Counted from the first letter of the stretch, positions 48,527-57,760 are shown. The stretch is 64,000 nucleotides of DNA from Parabacteroides sp. (GCA_017937385.1 JAGBDR010000006.1:1-64000); one strand, 5' to 3'. Numbers and translations: made by a program. Notes: generated by a model not told the origin, from the sequence alone.

Positions 48527-49778
48527 AATGCTTACCTGTTGCACAAAGGATGGTGATTGGGTTATTGGAATCGACCGTAATGTGCATTTCCGTTTGTAGC
48601 TTCAGGCCGTTTTCTTCGACTGCCTCCCGGAACAGCTTGCCGCTTTCTTCCGAAACGGCGTTGAAGACGATCTTGCCTTTCAAGCTGTTCAGGTGAGGAA
48701 CGACTTTGCGGATGATTTCCTTCAACTTGCCGCCATGACCACCGATAAAGACGGCATCGACAATCGTGTTCTCATCAATCGGCTGGTCTAAGAAATCCCC
48801 GATATGCAGGTCTATGCCGGGAGCGCTGTGTTTCCGTGCATTCATCCGCATGAGCTCTTCGCATTCTTCCCGTACTTCGAAAGCCTGGATATTCAGGTGA
48901 GGATATTGGCGTCGCGCTTCGATCGAAACCGAACCGGTGCAGGCACCGATATCCCAGAAGGAGCGGCTGTCATGCAGCGCTAACAGGCTCAGGTCTATCA
49001 CCCGTATCGGCGCTTTGGTAATCATCTTCTCGCGGTTGTCCAGCAAAACGAACTTCGTGTCGGGTATGCCCAAGGCCGGCCGTTGCAGCGTGGCGTTCGG
49101 TTCCTTTATCAACAGGACACAGTTGGGAGTGTTGAAACGCATCTCACTGATTTCCTTGATCGAATACTTTGAATAGACTTTTTCATTCTCCGGATGGCCT
49201 AAATGTTCGGCTATCCGCATGGTGTAATACCGGTCTAAGTGATATTCCATCATCCGCCTGGCAATGGCATCGGGCGTGTGGACATGATCGGTCAGTACGC
49301 CGATCAGCGGGCGGCATTCCAGCAATGCCCGGTCCAGTTCGTGCCACGGCCGTCCGGTGACAGACACGGCGTGCATGTGCTCGTACGCGATTTGTTCGTG
49401 GTGCGCGAACTGTTGCAACGAGTTGAAGTAAGGGAATACTTTCATGCCCACTCCCGAAAGGTTTTTCCGGATGGTGGAAGCGAAGCCGAAAAAGAACGGG
49501 TCGCCCGAAACGAAAGTGACGATCACTTTGCCCTGTTGGATCAGCCGGCTGTATTCATCAAGTACCTGATTGATCGGAGTCTTGATTTCGATCCATACCG
49601 CATCGGCCGGCAAGAACGGCTTCACGATCTCGTAATGCCGCTTTCCTCCGGAGAAGATGTTGTCGTGCTGGATGTTTTTGATAATGACATCTATATGCTT
49701 AGGTTGCGGCTGGTCATCCATTCCGACCATATAGATGTGTGCTTTTCCGTATTTCTGTACGATTTCTTTTGTTTTCAT
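48519..49778 (-). CDS. cobL: Precorrin-6Y C5,15-methyltransferase/decarboxylase (CbiE-CbiT)
   Basis: 419 residues. CbiE half: VIVTFVSGDPFFFGFASTI with the SAM-binding GDP, and VSVTGRPWHELDRALLE. CbiT half (about 260-419): FWDIGACTGSVSIEARRQYP motif I, VDAVFIGGHGGKLKEII, NPITILCATG end. Order CbiE-CbiT as in CobL. It overlaps the CobJ-CbiC gene by 4 bp and CbiG-CbiF by 8 bp. Confidence 0.94.
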   Translation of the reverse strand: MKTKEIVQKYGKAHIYMVGMDDQPQPKHIDVIIKNIQHDNIFSGGKRHYEIVKPFLPADAVWIEIKTPINQVLDEYSRLIQQGKVIVTFVSGDPFFFGFASTIRKNLSGVGMKVFPYFNSLQQFAHHEQIAYEHMHAVSVTGRPWHELDRALLECRPLIGVLTDHVHTPDAIARRMMEYHLDRYYTMRIAEHLGHPENEKVYSKYSIKEISEMRFNTPNCVLLIKEPNATLQRPALGIPDTKFVLLDNREKMITKAPIRVIDLSLLALHDSRSFWDIGACTGSVSIEARRQYPHLNIQAFEVREECEELMRMNARKHSAPGIDLHIGDFLDQPIDENTIVDAVFIGGHGGKLKEIIRKVVPHLNSLKGKIVFNAVSEESGKLFREAVEENGLKLQTEMHITVDSNNPITILCATGKHYV

Positions 49779-51187
49779 ACGTCTCTACCTGGTTTTAATT
49801 GTTTTGCATCGTTGTAGCATAAAATCGCGTTTACCAAAGTTGCGGCAAGGTTGCTACCCCCTTTCCGTCCTTCGACAATGAGTTTAGGAATAGAGACAAA
49901 TGGTTTTACCATGTGTTTAGATTCCTGTACGTGTACAAAACCGACAGGAGCGGCAATAATGCCGGCGGGAGAGGTTTTCCCTTTCCTTATCAGGTCACAA
50001 AGTTCCATCAATGCGGTTGGCGCATTGCCGAAAACATATAAAGCGTCGGGATGTTCCTGCACGGCGAGCCGGATGCCGGCTTGCGTGCGGGTGATTCCCT
50101 TTTCTGTTGCGAGTTGTACGGTGCGTTCGTCTTGCAGATAGCATTTTACCTCAATCCCCATGCGCTGCAAGGCACCTTTGCGGATGCCAGAAGCCGCCAT
50201 TGTGACATCCGTGATGATGGTGCGCGTTTCGCCCCGGCTGAATTTCCCGTAGAGGGTGGCCACCGCCTGGTCGTCGATCCGTAAGATGTTTTCCATATCG
50301 AAATCGGCTGTTGTATGGATGGCATGGAGCAACGCCCATTTCTTGTCGAGCGGTATATCCTTGTTCTTGAGCTCCTTCTCGATGGTCCGGAAACTGCGGA
50401 TCATGATGTCTTGGCCGATCCCTACATCCGTCTTCATCTTGGTTTCCCCGTAGTAGCCGCGCGGTGTGATGAACTTGCCGCCGGACTCGTATGACTGCGA
50501 GTTCCCGATCAGGATAACGGTAAACATATCGACCTGTTCCGGATCGAACTCTGCCAGCGTGGTCAGGCTGACGGCCTGTTCCTCACGACCGGCGTTGCGG
50601 ACATAGCCGACCGGTGTTTCGGGGGCGCGCTCTTCGAGGAACAACTCTTTGAGACGGTACAGTTGCCAGTAGCGTCCCTCGCTTTTCGGATTGTAGACGG
50701 CCGTCACGAAGTCGCCGATGGCGGCAGCTCGTATGCGTTTCTCGATCCGCAACCAAGGGGTCATCAGGTCGGAGAGGGAGAGAATGCAAAGGTCGTGCCC
50801 GATCGGTGCTCCCAAAAGCGAAGCGGCTTTCTGGAACGCACTGATACCGGGCACGACCTCGATTTCTATTTGCGGTGCCTCTTTCTTCGTCTGCATTTCA
50901 TATATCAACGGAGCCATCCCGTAGATCCCGGCGTCGCCGGAACTGATCACAGTTACCGTTTTACCTTCCGAAGCGTATTTGTAGGCCTCTTCGGCACGTG
51001 CTTTCTCGCGCTTCATCCCGGTATCGATACATTGGGCGTCCGGACGGATCATATCTTGTATGAACTGGAAATAATAGTTATATCCAATGATCACATCCGA
51101 CTGCCTGATGGCAGATAACGCCGCAGGTGTTATGTCTTCGCGGCTTCCCGGCCCAATGCCGGCAACTGTAATTTTTCCGTTGTTCAT
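49775..51187 (-). CDS. cbiHC: Fused CobJ/CbiH methyltransferase and CbiC mutase
   Basis: 470 residues. Residues 1-250 are precorrin-3B C17-methyltransferase: VAGIGPGSREDITPAALSAI, ISSGDAGIYGMAPL, EVVPGISAFQKAASLLGAP, VILIGNSQSYE. Residues 255-470 are precorrin-8X methylmutase CbiC: IMIRSFRTIEKEL, TDVTMAASGIRKGAL, FGNAPTALMELCDL, GGSNLAATLVNAIL. First gene of the corrin operon; a -7 box (51214-51221) lies 26 bp before its ATG. No riboswitch fits in the 46-bp gap to the upstream gene. Confidence 0.94.
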   Translation of the reverse strand: MNNGKITVAGIGPGSREDITPAALSAIRQSDVIIGYNYYFQFIQDMIRPDAQCIDTGMKREKARAEEAYKYASEGKTVTVISSGDAGIYGMAPLIYEMQTKKEAPQIEIEVVPGISAFQKAASLLGAPIGHDLCILSLSDLMTPWLRIEKRIRAAAIGDFVTAVYNPKSEGRYWQLYRLKELFLEERAPETPVGYVRNAGREEQAVSLTTLAEFDPEQVDMFTVILIGNSQSYESGGKFITPRGYYGETKMKTDVGIGQDIMIRSFRTIEKELKNKDIPLDKKWALLHAIHTTADFDMENILRIDDQAVATLYGKFSRGETRTIITDVTMAASGIRKGALQRMGIEVKCYLQDERTVQLATEKGITRTQAGIRLAVQEHPDALYVFGNAPTALMELCDLIRKGKTSPAGIIAAPVGFVHVQESKHMVKPFVSIPKLIVEGRKGGSNLAATLVNAILCYNDAKQLKPGRDV

Positions 51188-51213
51188 AAGTTGTTTGTCA
51201 ATTAACAGGAAAC

Positions 51214-51221
51214 AAAGTTAC
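51214..51221 (-). promoter_or_regulatory. -7 box for the corrin operon
   Basis: Minus-strand TAACTTTG matches TAnnTTTG in the short gap behind the acyl-CoA synthetase. It implies transcription independent of that gene and without a cobalamin riboswitch. Confidence 0.5.
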
Positions 51222-51233
51222 AATTTTATTTGC

Positions 51234-52898
51234 TTAGTTTCCCTCTGCCGGCTGATATAAATATCGTTTTATGCTCCGTTTGGGTGTTTTTTCAAATTCT
51301 TCCTGGAAAAGTTTGAAGCAAGCTACTTTGCAGTAGGCAGGCATTTCGGTGTTCAGCTGGTCGATGTTTTGCTGCATGAGCCCCTCGATTTCAGCGTGTT
51401 GGACGCCGGCCTTGTCTACCTGTTCCCAATCCGGATAGATCAGGGCGACCAATTTGCCGCCTTGCGAGATGATCAGCGATTCGGCTACATATAACATATT
51501 GTTCAGCCGGTCTTCGATCTCTTCGGGATAGATGTTCTGCCCGTTGGAGCTTAGGATCATGGTCTTGCTTCGTCCGCGGATGTAAAGGAAGCCGTCTTTG
51601 TCGAGCGTTCCCAGGTCGCCGGTCCGCATCCAGCCGTCGGGCAGCATCACCGCCTTTGTCGCCTCCGGATTCTTGTAATAGCCTAACATCACGTTCATGC
51701 CGCGAACCTGGATTTCGCCGACTTCGTTTTCCGGGTCGTTCGAGTCGATCCGGACTTCCATGCGGTCGACGATGCGGCCGACCGATCCCTGTTTGAACGT
51801 GTCCCACTGTTCGTAGGAAACCAGTGGCCCGCATTCCGTCATCCCATAACCCACCGTATAGCGGAATCCGATGGATTGGAGGAACATCTCCACCTCTTTA
51901 TTAATGGCGGCTCCGCCGATCACGATCTCGCCGAACTTCCCGCCGAAAGAGCTTTCCAGCTTCCGGGCGATCTTTTCGCGTACCTTCTGGTCGATGTAGG
52001 GGACTTTCAGCAACAGTTTGATCAACGGTTTTTCCAGTTCGGGGAAAACCTTGTTCTTGATGATCTTCTCGATGATAAGCGGCACGGCGAGGATCAGCGC
52101 CGGGCGAACCGTTGCAAAGGCTTCCGCAATGATTTTCGGGCTCGGCGTGCGGGTCAGGAAATGGATGTGGCAACCTTTGTTGACAGAGTTCAGCACTTCG
52201 AAAGCCAATCCGTACATGTGTGCCATCGGCAACATACAGACGATGTTGTCTCCCGGATGGATGAACGGCAGGTGGTCGTAGGCAAACTGCGTGTTGCTCC
52301 ACAGGCTGCGGTAGGGGATCATGACCCCTTTCGAGAAGCTGGTCGTGCCGGACGTATAGTTCAGGACCGCCAGCTCTTCCGGCGACTCGACATGGTATTT
52401 CACGTCGGCGGCGGTGAAGGAGCGGGGATATTTCTTGCCGAAGTATTCGTTGATGCGCTCGCGCACGGTGCGTACCTCCCGGTTCTTGCAGCCGATGATG
52501 GAGAAGTCGTCCAGCAACATGAACAGCTTGACCTCCGGCATCTTCTTCTCGTTCATGTTCTCCCAATTACTGGAACCGGCCAATACGGCTTTTGCCCCTG
52601 AATGGTTGACGATGTGATGGACGTTGTCGGGTTTGAACTCATGCAAGATCGGTACCGCGACAGCTCCGTAAGCCAGTATCCCGAAGAAGCAGATCGCCCA
52701 GTTGGAGGAGTTACGCCCGACGATGGCCACTTTGTCGCCTTTCCGGATTCCGGCGTGTTCCAACAGGATGTGGAACTTCTCGATCCGCCGTGCGACGTCT
52801 TTGAAATGATAAGTATGTCCGTTGTAGTCAGAGAAAGCGGGAAGATCCCAATGTTCCTGTATGCTTTTCTCTATAAGACCTAAAAAACGATTGTCCAT
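51234..52898 (-). CDS. Long-chain acyl-CoA synthetase (AMP-forming)
   Basis: 554 residues from the ATG at 52898 (MDNRFLGLIEKSIQEHW). The P-loop is LNYTSGTTSFSKGVMIPY; A5 is GYGMTECGPLVSYEQ; A7/A8 is MRTGDLGTLDKDGFLYIRGR; and the late Lys region is TPKRSIKRYLY. Activates fatty acids to acyl-CoA, probably at the membrane. A longer frame to 53066 would translate the 22-bp repeats and is rejected. Confidence 0.92.
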   Translation of the reverse strand: MDNRFLGLIEKSIQEHWDLPAFSDYNGHTYHFKDVARRIEKFHILLEHAGIRKGDKVAIVGRNSSNWAICFFGILAYGAVAVPILHEFKPDNVHHIVNHSGAKAVLAGSSNWENMNEKKMPEVKLFMLLDDFSIIGCKNREVRTVRERINEYFGKKYPRSFTAADVKYHVESPEELAVLNYTSGTTSFSKGVMIPYRSLWSNTQFAYDHLPFIHPGDNIVCMLPMAHMYGLAFEVLNSVNKGCHIHFLTRTPSPKIIAEAFATVRPALILAVPLIIEKIIKNKVFPELEKPLIKLLLKVPYIDQKVREKIARKLESSFGGKFGEIVIGGAAINKEVEMFLQSIGFRYTVGYGMTECGPLVSYEQWDTFKQGSVGRIVDRMEVRIDSNDPENEVGEIQVRGMNVMLGYYKNPEATKAVMLPDGWMRTGDLGTLDKDGFLYIRGRSKTMILSSNGQNIYPEEIEDRLNNMLYVAESLIISQGGKLVALIYPDWEQVDKAGVQHAEIEGLMQQNIDQLNTEMPAYCKVACFKLFQEEFEKTPKRSIKRYLYQPAEGN

Positions 52899-52988
52899 AA
52901 TGATACAATTTAGAAAGAGAACCGGAATATCCGGAAGAATGTTTAACGATTGCAAGAAAACGGCCGGTTTGACGCCATAAACGTGCAA

Positions 52989-53098
52989 TTCCATAAGCAT
53001 GGAACAAAAAATCCATAAGCATGAAACAAAAATTCCATAGGCATGGAATAAAAGTTTCATGCCCATGGAACTGGATTTTCATGCGGATGGAATTTCTC
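52989..53098. repeat. 22-bp tandem repeat array (5 units), locus 3
   Basis: Five units of 22 bp begin at 52989, 53011, 53033, 53055 and 53077 with cores TTCCATAAGCATGGAA and TTCCATAGGCATGGAA. Longest of three arrays (others at 7552 and 21814). It fills the 209-bp gap between two minus-strand genes. Confidence 0.92.
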
Positions 53099-53107
53099 CG
53101 CACCCGT

Positions 53108-53761
53108 TTACCAAGGAGTGATTGTCACGTTGCGGAACTGGACTTCCTTGCCTTCGCTCTGCAGGCCGATGTAACCTTCCTTCACTTTGTTTGTCCCGGT
53201 GTTCTGGTAAACGCCGTTGATGTAGACCGTGATGACGCCGTTTTTCACGAAAATGTTGGCTTCGTTCCATTCACCGGCCGGTTTCTCGCTGTCCGGGTTG
53301 CTTTTACGCACGACCGGGAAAGCCGGACGCGGCTGCCCGGGTTTCCCCTGGTATTCGGCAAGGTCTGAACCGCCGAGCAGGACGAAATCGCCGGCATTGT
53401 CAAGCATCAGGTTGCATTCGATGCCGTTCGGGAACGGGTTTTTCGGATCTGCAATCATCAGGAAGATGCCGCTGTTTGCCTTTTCCTTGCCGTTCGGCCA
53501 ACGGTATTCCACGTGCAGTTTGTAATCTCCATATTTTTCTTTCGTGTACATATATCCGAAAGGCTGTCCGGTGATGTTGATGACACCGTCTTTCACGGAA
53601 TATACCTGATCGGCAGGAACAGAATTCTTGTCGACAACGAAGTTCCAGCCCGAAAGGTCTTTCCCGTTGAACAGCTTGGTTGTTTTCTGCGCACTTGCGT
53701 CACTTCCGAAACACAAAAAGGCGGCAGCTACGACTGCCATCGATAATATTCTTTTTCTCAT
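53108..53761 (-). CDS. DUF1080 (3-keto-disaccharide hydrolase-type) protein
   Basis: 217 residues, exported: signal MRKRILSMAVVAAAFLCFG ... SAQ. A jelly-roll of the DUF1080/3-keto-glycoside hydrolase group: LFNGKDLSGWNFVVD, DYKLHVEYRWPN, NSGIFLMIADP, AGEWNEANIFVKNGVITVYINGV. It may hydrolyse oxidised glycosides or bind glucans; substrate unknown. It follows EttA by 24 bp on the same strand, perhaps by readthrough. Confidence 0.88.
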   Translation of the reverse strand: MRKRILSMAVVAAAFLCFGSDASAQKTTKLFNGKDLSGWNFVVDKNSVPADQVYSVKDGVINITGQPFGYMYTKEKYGDYKLHVEYRWPNGKEKANSGIFLMIADPKNPFPNGIECNLMLDNAGDFVLLGGSDLAEYQGKPGQPRPAFPVVRKSNPDSEKPAGEWNEANIFVKNGVITVYINGVYQNTGTNKVKEGYIGLQSEGKEVQFRNVTITPW

Positions 53762-53785
53762 GGTCTTATAAAATTATTTATATGA

Positions 53786-55474
53786 TTAATCAACAATAAG
53801 TTTCCGATAGCGGACCCGTTTCGGCTCCACGTCGCCCAACTGTTTGCGCTTATACTCCTCATACTCCGAGTAGGAGCCTTCGTAGAACACGACATTCGAA
53901 TCCCCTTCGAACGAAAGGATATGCGTGCAGATGCGGTCGAGGAACCAACGGTCGTGGGAAACGACAACCGCACAGCCGGCGAAGTTCTCCAATCCCTCTT
54001 CGAGTGCCCGGAGCGTGTTCACGTCGATGTCGTTGGTCGGTTCGTCGAGCAACAGCACGTTCGCCTCCGCTTTCAGTGTGAGGGCCAGATGCAGGCGGTT
54101 CCGTTCGCCGCCGGAGAGCACGCCGCAGAGTTTTTCCTGGTCGGCTCCCGCAAAGTTGAATTTGGAGAGATAAGCACGCGAGTTGACTTCCTTGCCGCCT
54201 ACGCGGATGAACTCTTGTCCGCCGGAAACGACCTGGTAGACGGTCTTCTTCGGATTGATGTCTTTATGCGTCTGGTCTGCATACCCGATCTTTACCGTTT
54301 CGCCCACTTCAAAAGAACCTTTGTCGATGCTTTCCATTCCCATGATCATCTTGAACAACGTGGTCTTGCCCGCACCGTTCGGACCGATCACGCCGACGAT
54401 TCCGTTGGGCGGCAGCATGAAGTTCAGGTCGTCAAACAGCAGTTTGTCGCCGAATGCCTTTGCCACGTGCTGGGCCTCGATCACCTTGTTGCCTAAGCGC
54501 GGACCGTTCGGGATAAAGATTTCCAGTTTGGCTTCCCGTTCTTTCTGGTCTTCGTTCAAAAGGGCTTCATACGAGTTCAGGCGGGCCTTACCTTTAGCTT
54601 GCCGGGCTTTCGGAGCCATGTTGATCCATTCCAGCTCGCGCTCCAAGGTCTTGCGGCGTTTGCTGGCCTGTTTTTCCTCCTGGGCCATGCGTTTGGTCTT
54701 CTGGTCCAGCCAGGAAGAGTAGTTTCCTTTCCAGGGGATTCCCTCGCCGCGGTCCAGCTCCAGAATCCATCCGGCCACGTGGTCGAGGAAGTAGCGGTCG
54801 TGCGTGATGCAGATCACCGTACCCGCATACTGTTGCAAATGCTGTTCCAGCCAGTCGATCGACTCGGCATCCAGGTGGTTCGTCGGTTCGTCCAGCAACA
54901 GGACATCCGGTTGTTGCAACAACAGGCGGCAGAGGGCTACACGGCGGCGTTCGCCTCCCGACAGCGTGTCGACCACCTGGTCTTCAGGCGGGCAGCGCAG
55001 GGCGTCCATCGCCCTTTCCAAGCGGCTGTCGAGGTTCCATGCGTCGGTCGCGTCGATCTTATCTTGCAATTCGGCCTGCCGGTTGATGAGCGCGTCCATC
55101 TTGTCCGGGTCTTCAAGCACTTCGGGGTCGCCGAATCTTTCGTTTACTTCTTCATATTCTTTGAGCGTGTCCACAATCTCCTGCACGCCTTCCTGCACGA
55201 TTTCCTTGACCGTCTTGCCCGGCTCCAGTTTCGGCTCCTGCTCTAAGTATCCGACGGAATATCCGGGCGAGAAAACCACTTCTCCCTGATATTCTTTTTC
55301 GACACCGGCAATGATTTTCAGCAATGTAGATTTACCGGAACCATTCAAACCGATGATCCCGATCTTCGCTCCATAGAAAAAGGACAGGTAAATATTTTTC
55401 AATACTTGCTTCTGAGGCGGAAAGACTTTGCTCACGCCTACCATCGAGAAAATAATTTTCTTGTCGTCTGCCAT
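53786..55474 (-). CDS. ettA: Energy-dependent translational throttle protein EttA (ABC-F)
   Basis: 562 residues, two ABC cassettes and no membrane part. Walker A: GLNGSGKSTLLKI and GPNGAGKTTLFKM. Signatures: LSGGERRRVAL and LSGGERNRLHL. Walker B: VLLLDEPTNHLD and VLLLDEPTNDID. A Lys/Arg-rich linker arm (QKTKRMAQEEKQASKRRKTLERE) lies between. EttA gates ribosome entry into elongation according to ATP/ADP. A minus-strand -7 box TAAGTTTG is at 55520-55527. Confidence 0.95.
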   Translation of the reverse strand: MADDKKIIFSMVGVSKVFPPQKQVLKNIYLSFFYGAKIGIIGLNGSGKSTLLKIIAGVEKEYQGEVVFSPGYSVGYLEQEPKLEPGKTVKEIVQEGVQEIVDTLKEYEEVNERFGDPEVLEDPDKMDALINRQAELQDKIDATDAWNLDSRLERAMDALRCPPEDQVVDTLSGGERRRVALCRLLLQQPDVLLLDEPTNHLDAESIDWLEQHLQQYAGTVICITHDRYFLDHVAGWILELDRGEGIPWKGNYSSWLDQKTKRMAQEEKQASKRRKTLERELEWINMAPKARQAKGKARLNSYEALLNEDQKEREAKLEIFIPNGPRLGNKVIEAQHVAKAFGDKLLFDDLNFMLPPNGIVGVIGPNGAGKTTLFKMIMGMESIDKGSFEVGETVKIGYADQTHKDINPKKTVYQVVSGGQEFIRVGGKEVNSRAYLSKFNFAGADQEKLCGVLSGGERNRLHLALTLKAEANVLLLDEPTNDIDVNTLRALEEGLENFAGCAVVVSHDRWFLDRICTHILSFEGDSNVVFYEGSYSEYEEYKRKQLGDVEPKRVRYRKLIVD

Positions 55475-55519
55475 ATTTCAAATTACATATATTTATATGA
55501 TCATTTCTTTCTTCGTGTA

Positions 55520-55527
55520 CAAACTTA
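55520..55527 (-). promoter_or_regulatory. -7 box for ettA
   Basis: Minus-strand TAAGTTTG fits TAnnTTTG, 45 bp before the ettA ATG. Confidence 0.5.
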
Positions 55528-55684
55528 CATAATTATCTTCATAGTTCATAGAGGTCGGATGAAAATTTCTTCATTGCTCTTGCATTGAGATACTATCACC
55601 GTGTGATTGGCCATTGTAATTAATTCCAACACTTTAGGCATTTGTCCAGTTTCTGGTTGGACAGAGCGAATAGTTTTTACTGAA

Positions 55685-57010
55685 TTACATATCTTCTATA
55701 GAAAGTCCTTTATAAATAATCTCGTACCCTTTAAATGAGCCGACGGCTTTGAAGAATAGTTCAGATTTGGCCTTCAGAGTATTTTCATCAAAGTTTTTCG
55801 CTTGTCGTTTAACCTCGATAAATTCAATCTTGTTGTCCAACTCGTCCTCGGCCACAATATCAATCTCGTTTTCGCCTTTTCGGTCATGCCAATATCCCAG
55901 TCGGGTGTATGCTCCCGATTCTTTCAGCACTTCATTAAAATAGCTTTCAAGAGACTTTCCGCTGACTGTTGTAAAATCACGCTCTGCTATCGCTTTTAAT
56001 TTATCATTACCGCCAGCCTCAATGATGTGTGTATATTTGTATGTGAATCGGAACCAAAATTTCAAGAATGGGTCGTTGATGGCATAATGCACATTTTTAT
56101 TGTTTGACTTCTCGTAAATAGGTTGCATCTTACTTATCAAGCCATACTCTTCACTTAGATTTTTCAAATATCCTGATAACTCTTTAATGTTGAGAGCGTT
56201 CTCAAGTTCTGAACGTGTGTTTTTACCTTGAGATATAAGTGTTAGAATCGAGAAATAGATGCCGTAATCTTTTCCAAACTCATCGACAAGCATATTCTTA
56301 CCTTCTGGCAGAAAATAGGAATCCCGTTCAAAAAACATATCCATCATTTTCTTTTCTGTAAACTTTTTTCTGTCGATAAACAACTCAACATACTTCGCCA
56401 CACCACCAGTCAGAGTATAAAGAGCCAACAAATCTGATTTCTTATAGTCAGGGCAATATTCAGACATAATTTCTTTTAGGACTGAAGGCTTAAAAGGTCG
56501 AATATGCATGGTTTCTGTTTGCCTACCGAAAAGTGGTTGCTTTTTATCCTTGAATATCTTATTCATCAAGGTGTTCACAGAACCTGCCACAATCAGGTTG
56601 ATATGAGCCTTATTTTTATAACTATCCCATATGTTTTGCATATCGGAATAGATAGATTGATTTACCCTATAGAAATCCTGAAACTCATCAATAAAAAGGT
56701 TGATATGCTGAGTCTGAGACAATTCCATGATGAATTTGAATACGGCTGCAAAAGACATTCCCTTGCTGTCAAGCATTGGTATGTTGAGTTTTGTACGAAT
56801 CTCATCAACGAATATCTCGCATAGGTCAGCTTCCGCTTTACGAGCAACAAAAAAGTATAGCATTGTTTTGTTCTCATAAAACTTTTTAACCATCTCGGTC
56901 TTGCCAATACGGCGTCTTCCCGTAATGATGGTAAATTGGGCTACTTCATCAGACAATTCCTCAATTTCTCTAAGCTTTTCAAACTCTTGTTCTCTATCAA
57001 AAAATCTCAT
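55685..57010 (-). CDS. AAA+ ATPase with DUF234/PD-(D/E)xK-like C-terminus
   Basis: 441 residues from the ATG at 57010. Walker A GRRRIGKTEMVKKFY, Walker B INLFIDEFQDFYRV, sensor IVAGSVNTLM, then a winged-helix part. The C-terminal ~90 residues contain NEIDIVAEDELDNKIEFIEVKRQ, which fits a PD-(D/E)xK nuclease-like core (E/D...E-x-K). This is the archaeal-type ATPase/DUF234 family, widespread on mobile or accessory DNA, function unsettled. The gene is visibly richer in A/T than its neighbours, so horizontal origin is likely. A 10-bp perfect inverted repeat lies just upstream. A longer start at 57073 would translate that operator and is rejected. Confidence 0.82.
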   Translation of the reverse strand: MRFFDREQEFEKLREIEELSDEVAQFTIITGRRRIGKTEMVKKFYENKTMLYFFVARKAEADLCEIFVDEIRTKLNIPMLDSKGMSFAAVFKFIMELSQTQHINLFIDEFQDFYRVNQSIYSDMQNIWDSYKNKAHINLIVAGSVNTLMNKIFKDKKQPLFGRQTETMHIRPFKPSVLKEIMSEYCPDYKKSDLLALYTLTGGVAKYVELFIDRKKFTEKKMMDMFFERDSYFLPEGKNMLVDEFGKDYGIYFSILTLISQGKNTRSELENALNIKELSGYLKNLSEEYGLISKMQPIYEKSNNKNVHYAINDPFLKFWFRFTYKYTHIIEAGGNDKLKAIAERDFTTVSGKSLESYFNEVLKESGAYTRLGYWHDRKGENEIDIVAEDELDNKIEFIEVKRQAKNFDENTLKAKSELFFKAVGSFKGYEIIYKGLSIEDM

Positions 57011-57021
57011 ATCTATAAGTT

Positions 57022-57070
57022 TTATCGTAACAATCATTACCGTAACAACGGTTACGATAATGCAAAAGTA
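57022..57070 (-). promoter_or_regulatory. Operator-like inverted repeat and -7 box of the ATPase gene
   Basis: TTATCGTAAC (57022-57031) and GTTACGATAA (57051-57060) are perfect 10-bp inverted arms 19 bp apart. Between them TTACCGTAAC (57037-57046) is a third half-site with one mismatch. A minus-strand -7 box TACTTTTG lies at 57063-57070. A repressor bound here would block initiation directly, so the gene may be autoregulated. Confidence 0.72.
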
Positions 57071-57266
57071 CAAATAAATTTATCATTTGTGTAATGAAAG
57101 GTTCATCTTTTTCTATTTACCACCTTTTTCTGATCTGAAAAAGTGAGGGGTTATTGTATAATATTGTTTCGTTAACAACAAAACACATCCTTTAAAATTC
57201 ACTGGAGATTCCGGTTTTTTATCCCCAAAAAGGAGTTTTTCCCATAAAGTGCGCGGTTTTTTGTCG

Positions 57267-57373
57267 TGAAGTCGGTCTTCATTGGTCTGTGATGCCGAGG
57301 TCATATAGTATGAAGTCCGACTTCAGGCCGATGAAGACGGTCGTCGCGGCGATGAAGTCCCTCCTCATGGCGG
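57267..57373. repeat. 21-bp imperfect tandem repeat (about five units)
   Basis: Units such as TGAAGTCCGACTTCAGGCCGA (21 bases; starts 57311, 57332, 57353, and earlier units from 57267) with a variable centre. The 777-bp gap between ATPase and patatin otherwise shows only the operator, a doubtful small frame at 57113-57304 (minus), and from 57374 to 57729 nothing recognisable. Confidence 0.7.
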
Positions 57374-57729
57374 AAAAAGGTTAATTTTCTTGTGAGATAT
57401 TTCGGAGCGGTGGATGTTTTCGTTTGCTACAGGCGATTCTCCAAGAGTTTAGCTTTTCCACATTGTCAGGATTTCTTGTCTTTCGATAACAAAAGAACAT
57501 CGCTTTTCGAGAATTTGTCCTATTCATTGTACAGATTGTTTTCAAATCTCAATCTGAAATAGAAAAACGTCAGACAAAAGTCGTTCAGAATTTCATGCCA
57601 AATAGAAAAATACCCCGATCAGGGGTTATTGTCTTTTTTGTCCTATCTTGTGTCAGCCACTGCGTCAATTTTTGCCACCCTAAATGCATAAAATGAAAGC
57701 CGGATGAAAGAAATTGTATATCCTAAATT

Positions 57730-57760
57730 CTTGTAGTCTGAAAAATAACGACTACATTTG
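57730..57760 (+). promoter_or_regulatory. Promoter of the patatin gene
   Basis: CTTG (57730-57733), 19-bp spacer, TACATTTG (57753-57760): a good Bacteroidetes -33/-7 pair 27 bp before the ATG at 57788. Confidence 0.65.

Noticed and set aside
52899-53066. N-terminal extension of the acyl-CoA synthetase
   Set aside because: The extra 56 residues come from the 22-bp repeat array and leader; the family start fits MDNRFLG at 52898.
57113-57304. 63-codon minus-strand frame
   Set aside because: Partly overlaps the 21-bp repeat, shows no domain, promoter or conserved pattern; too weak to call a gene.
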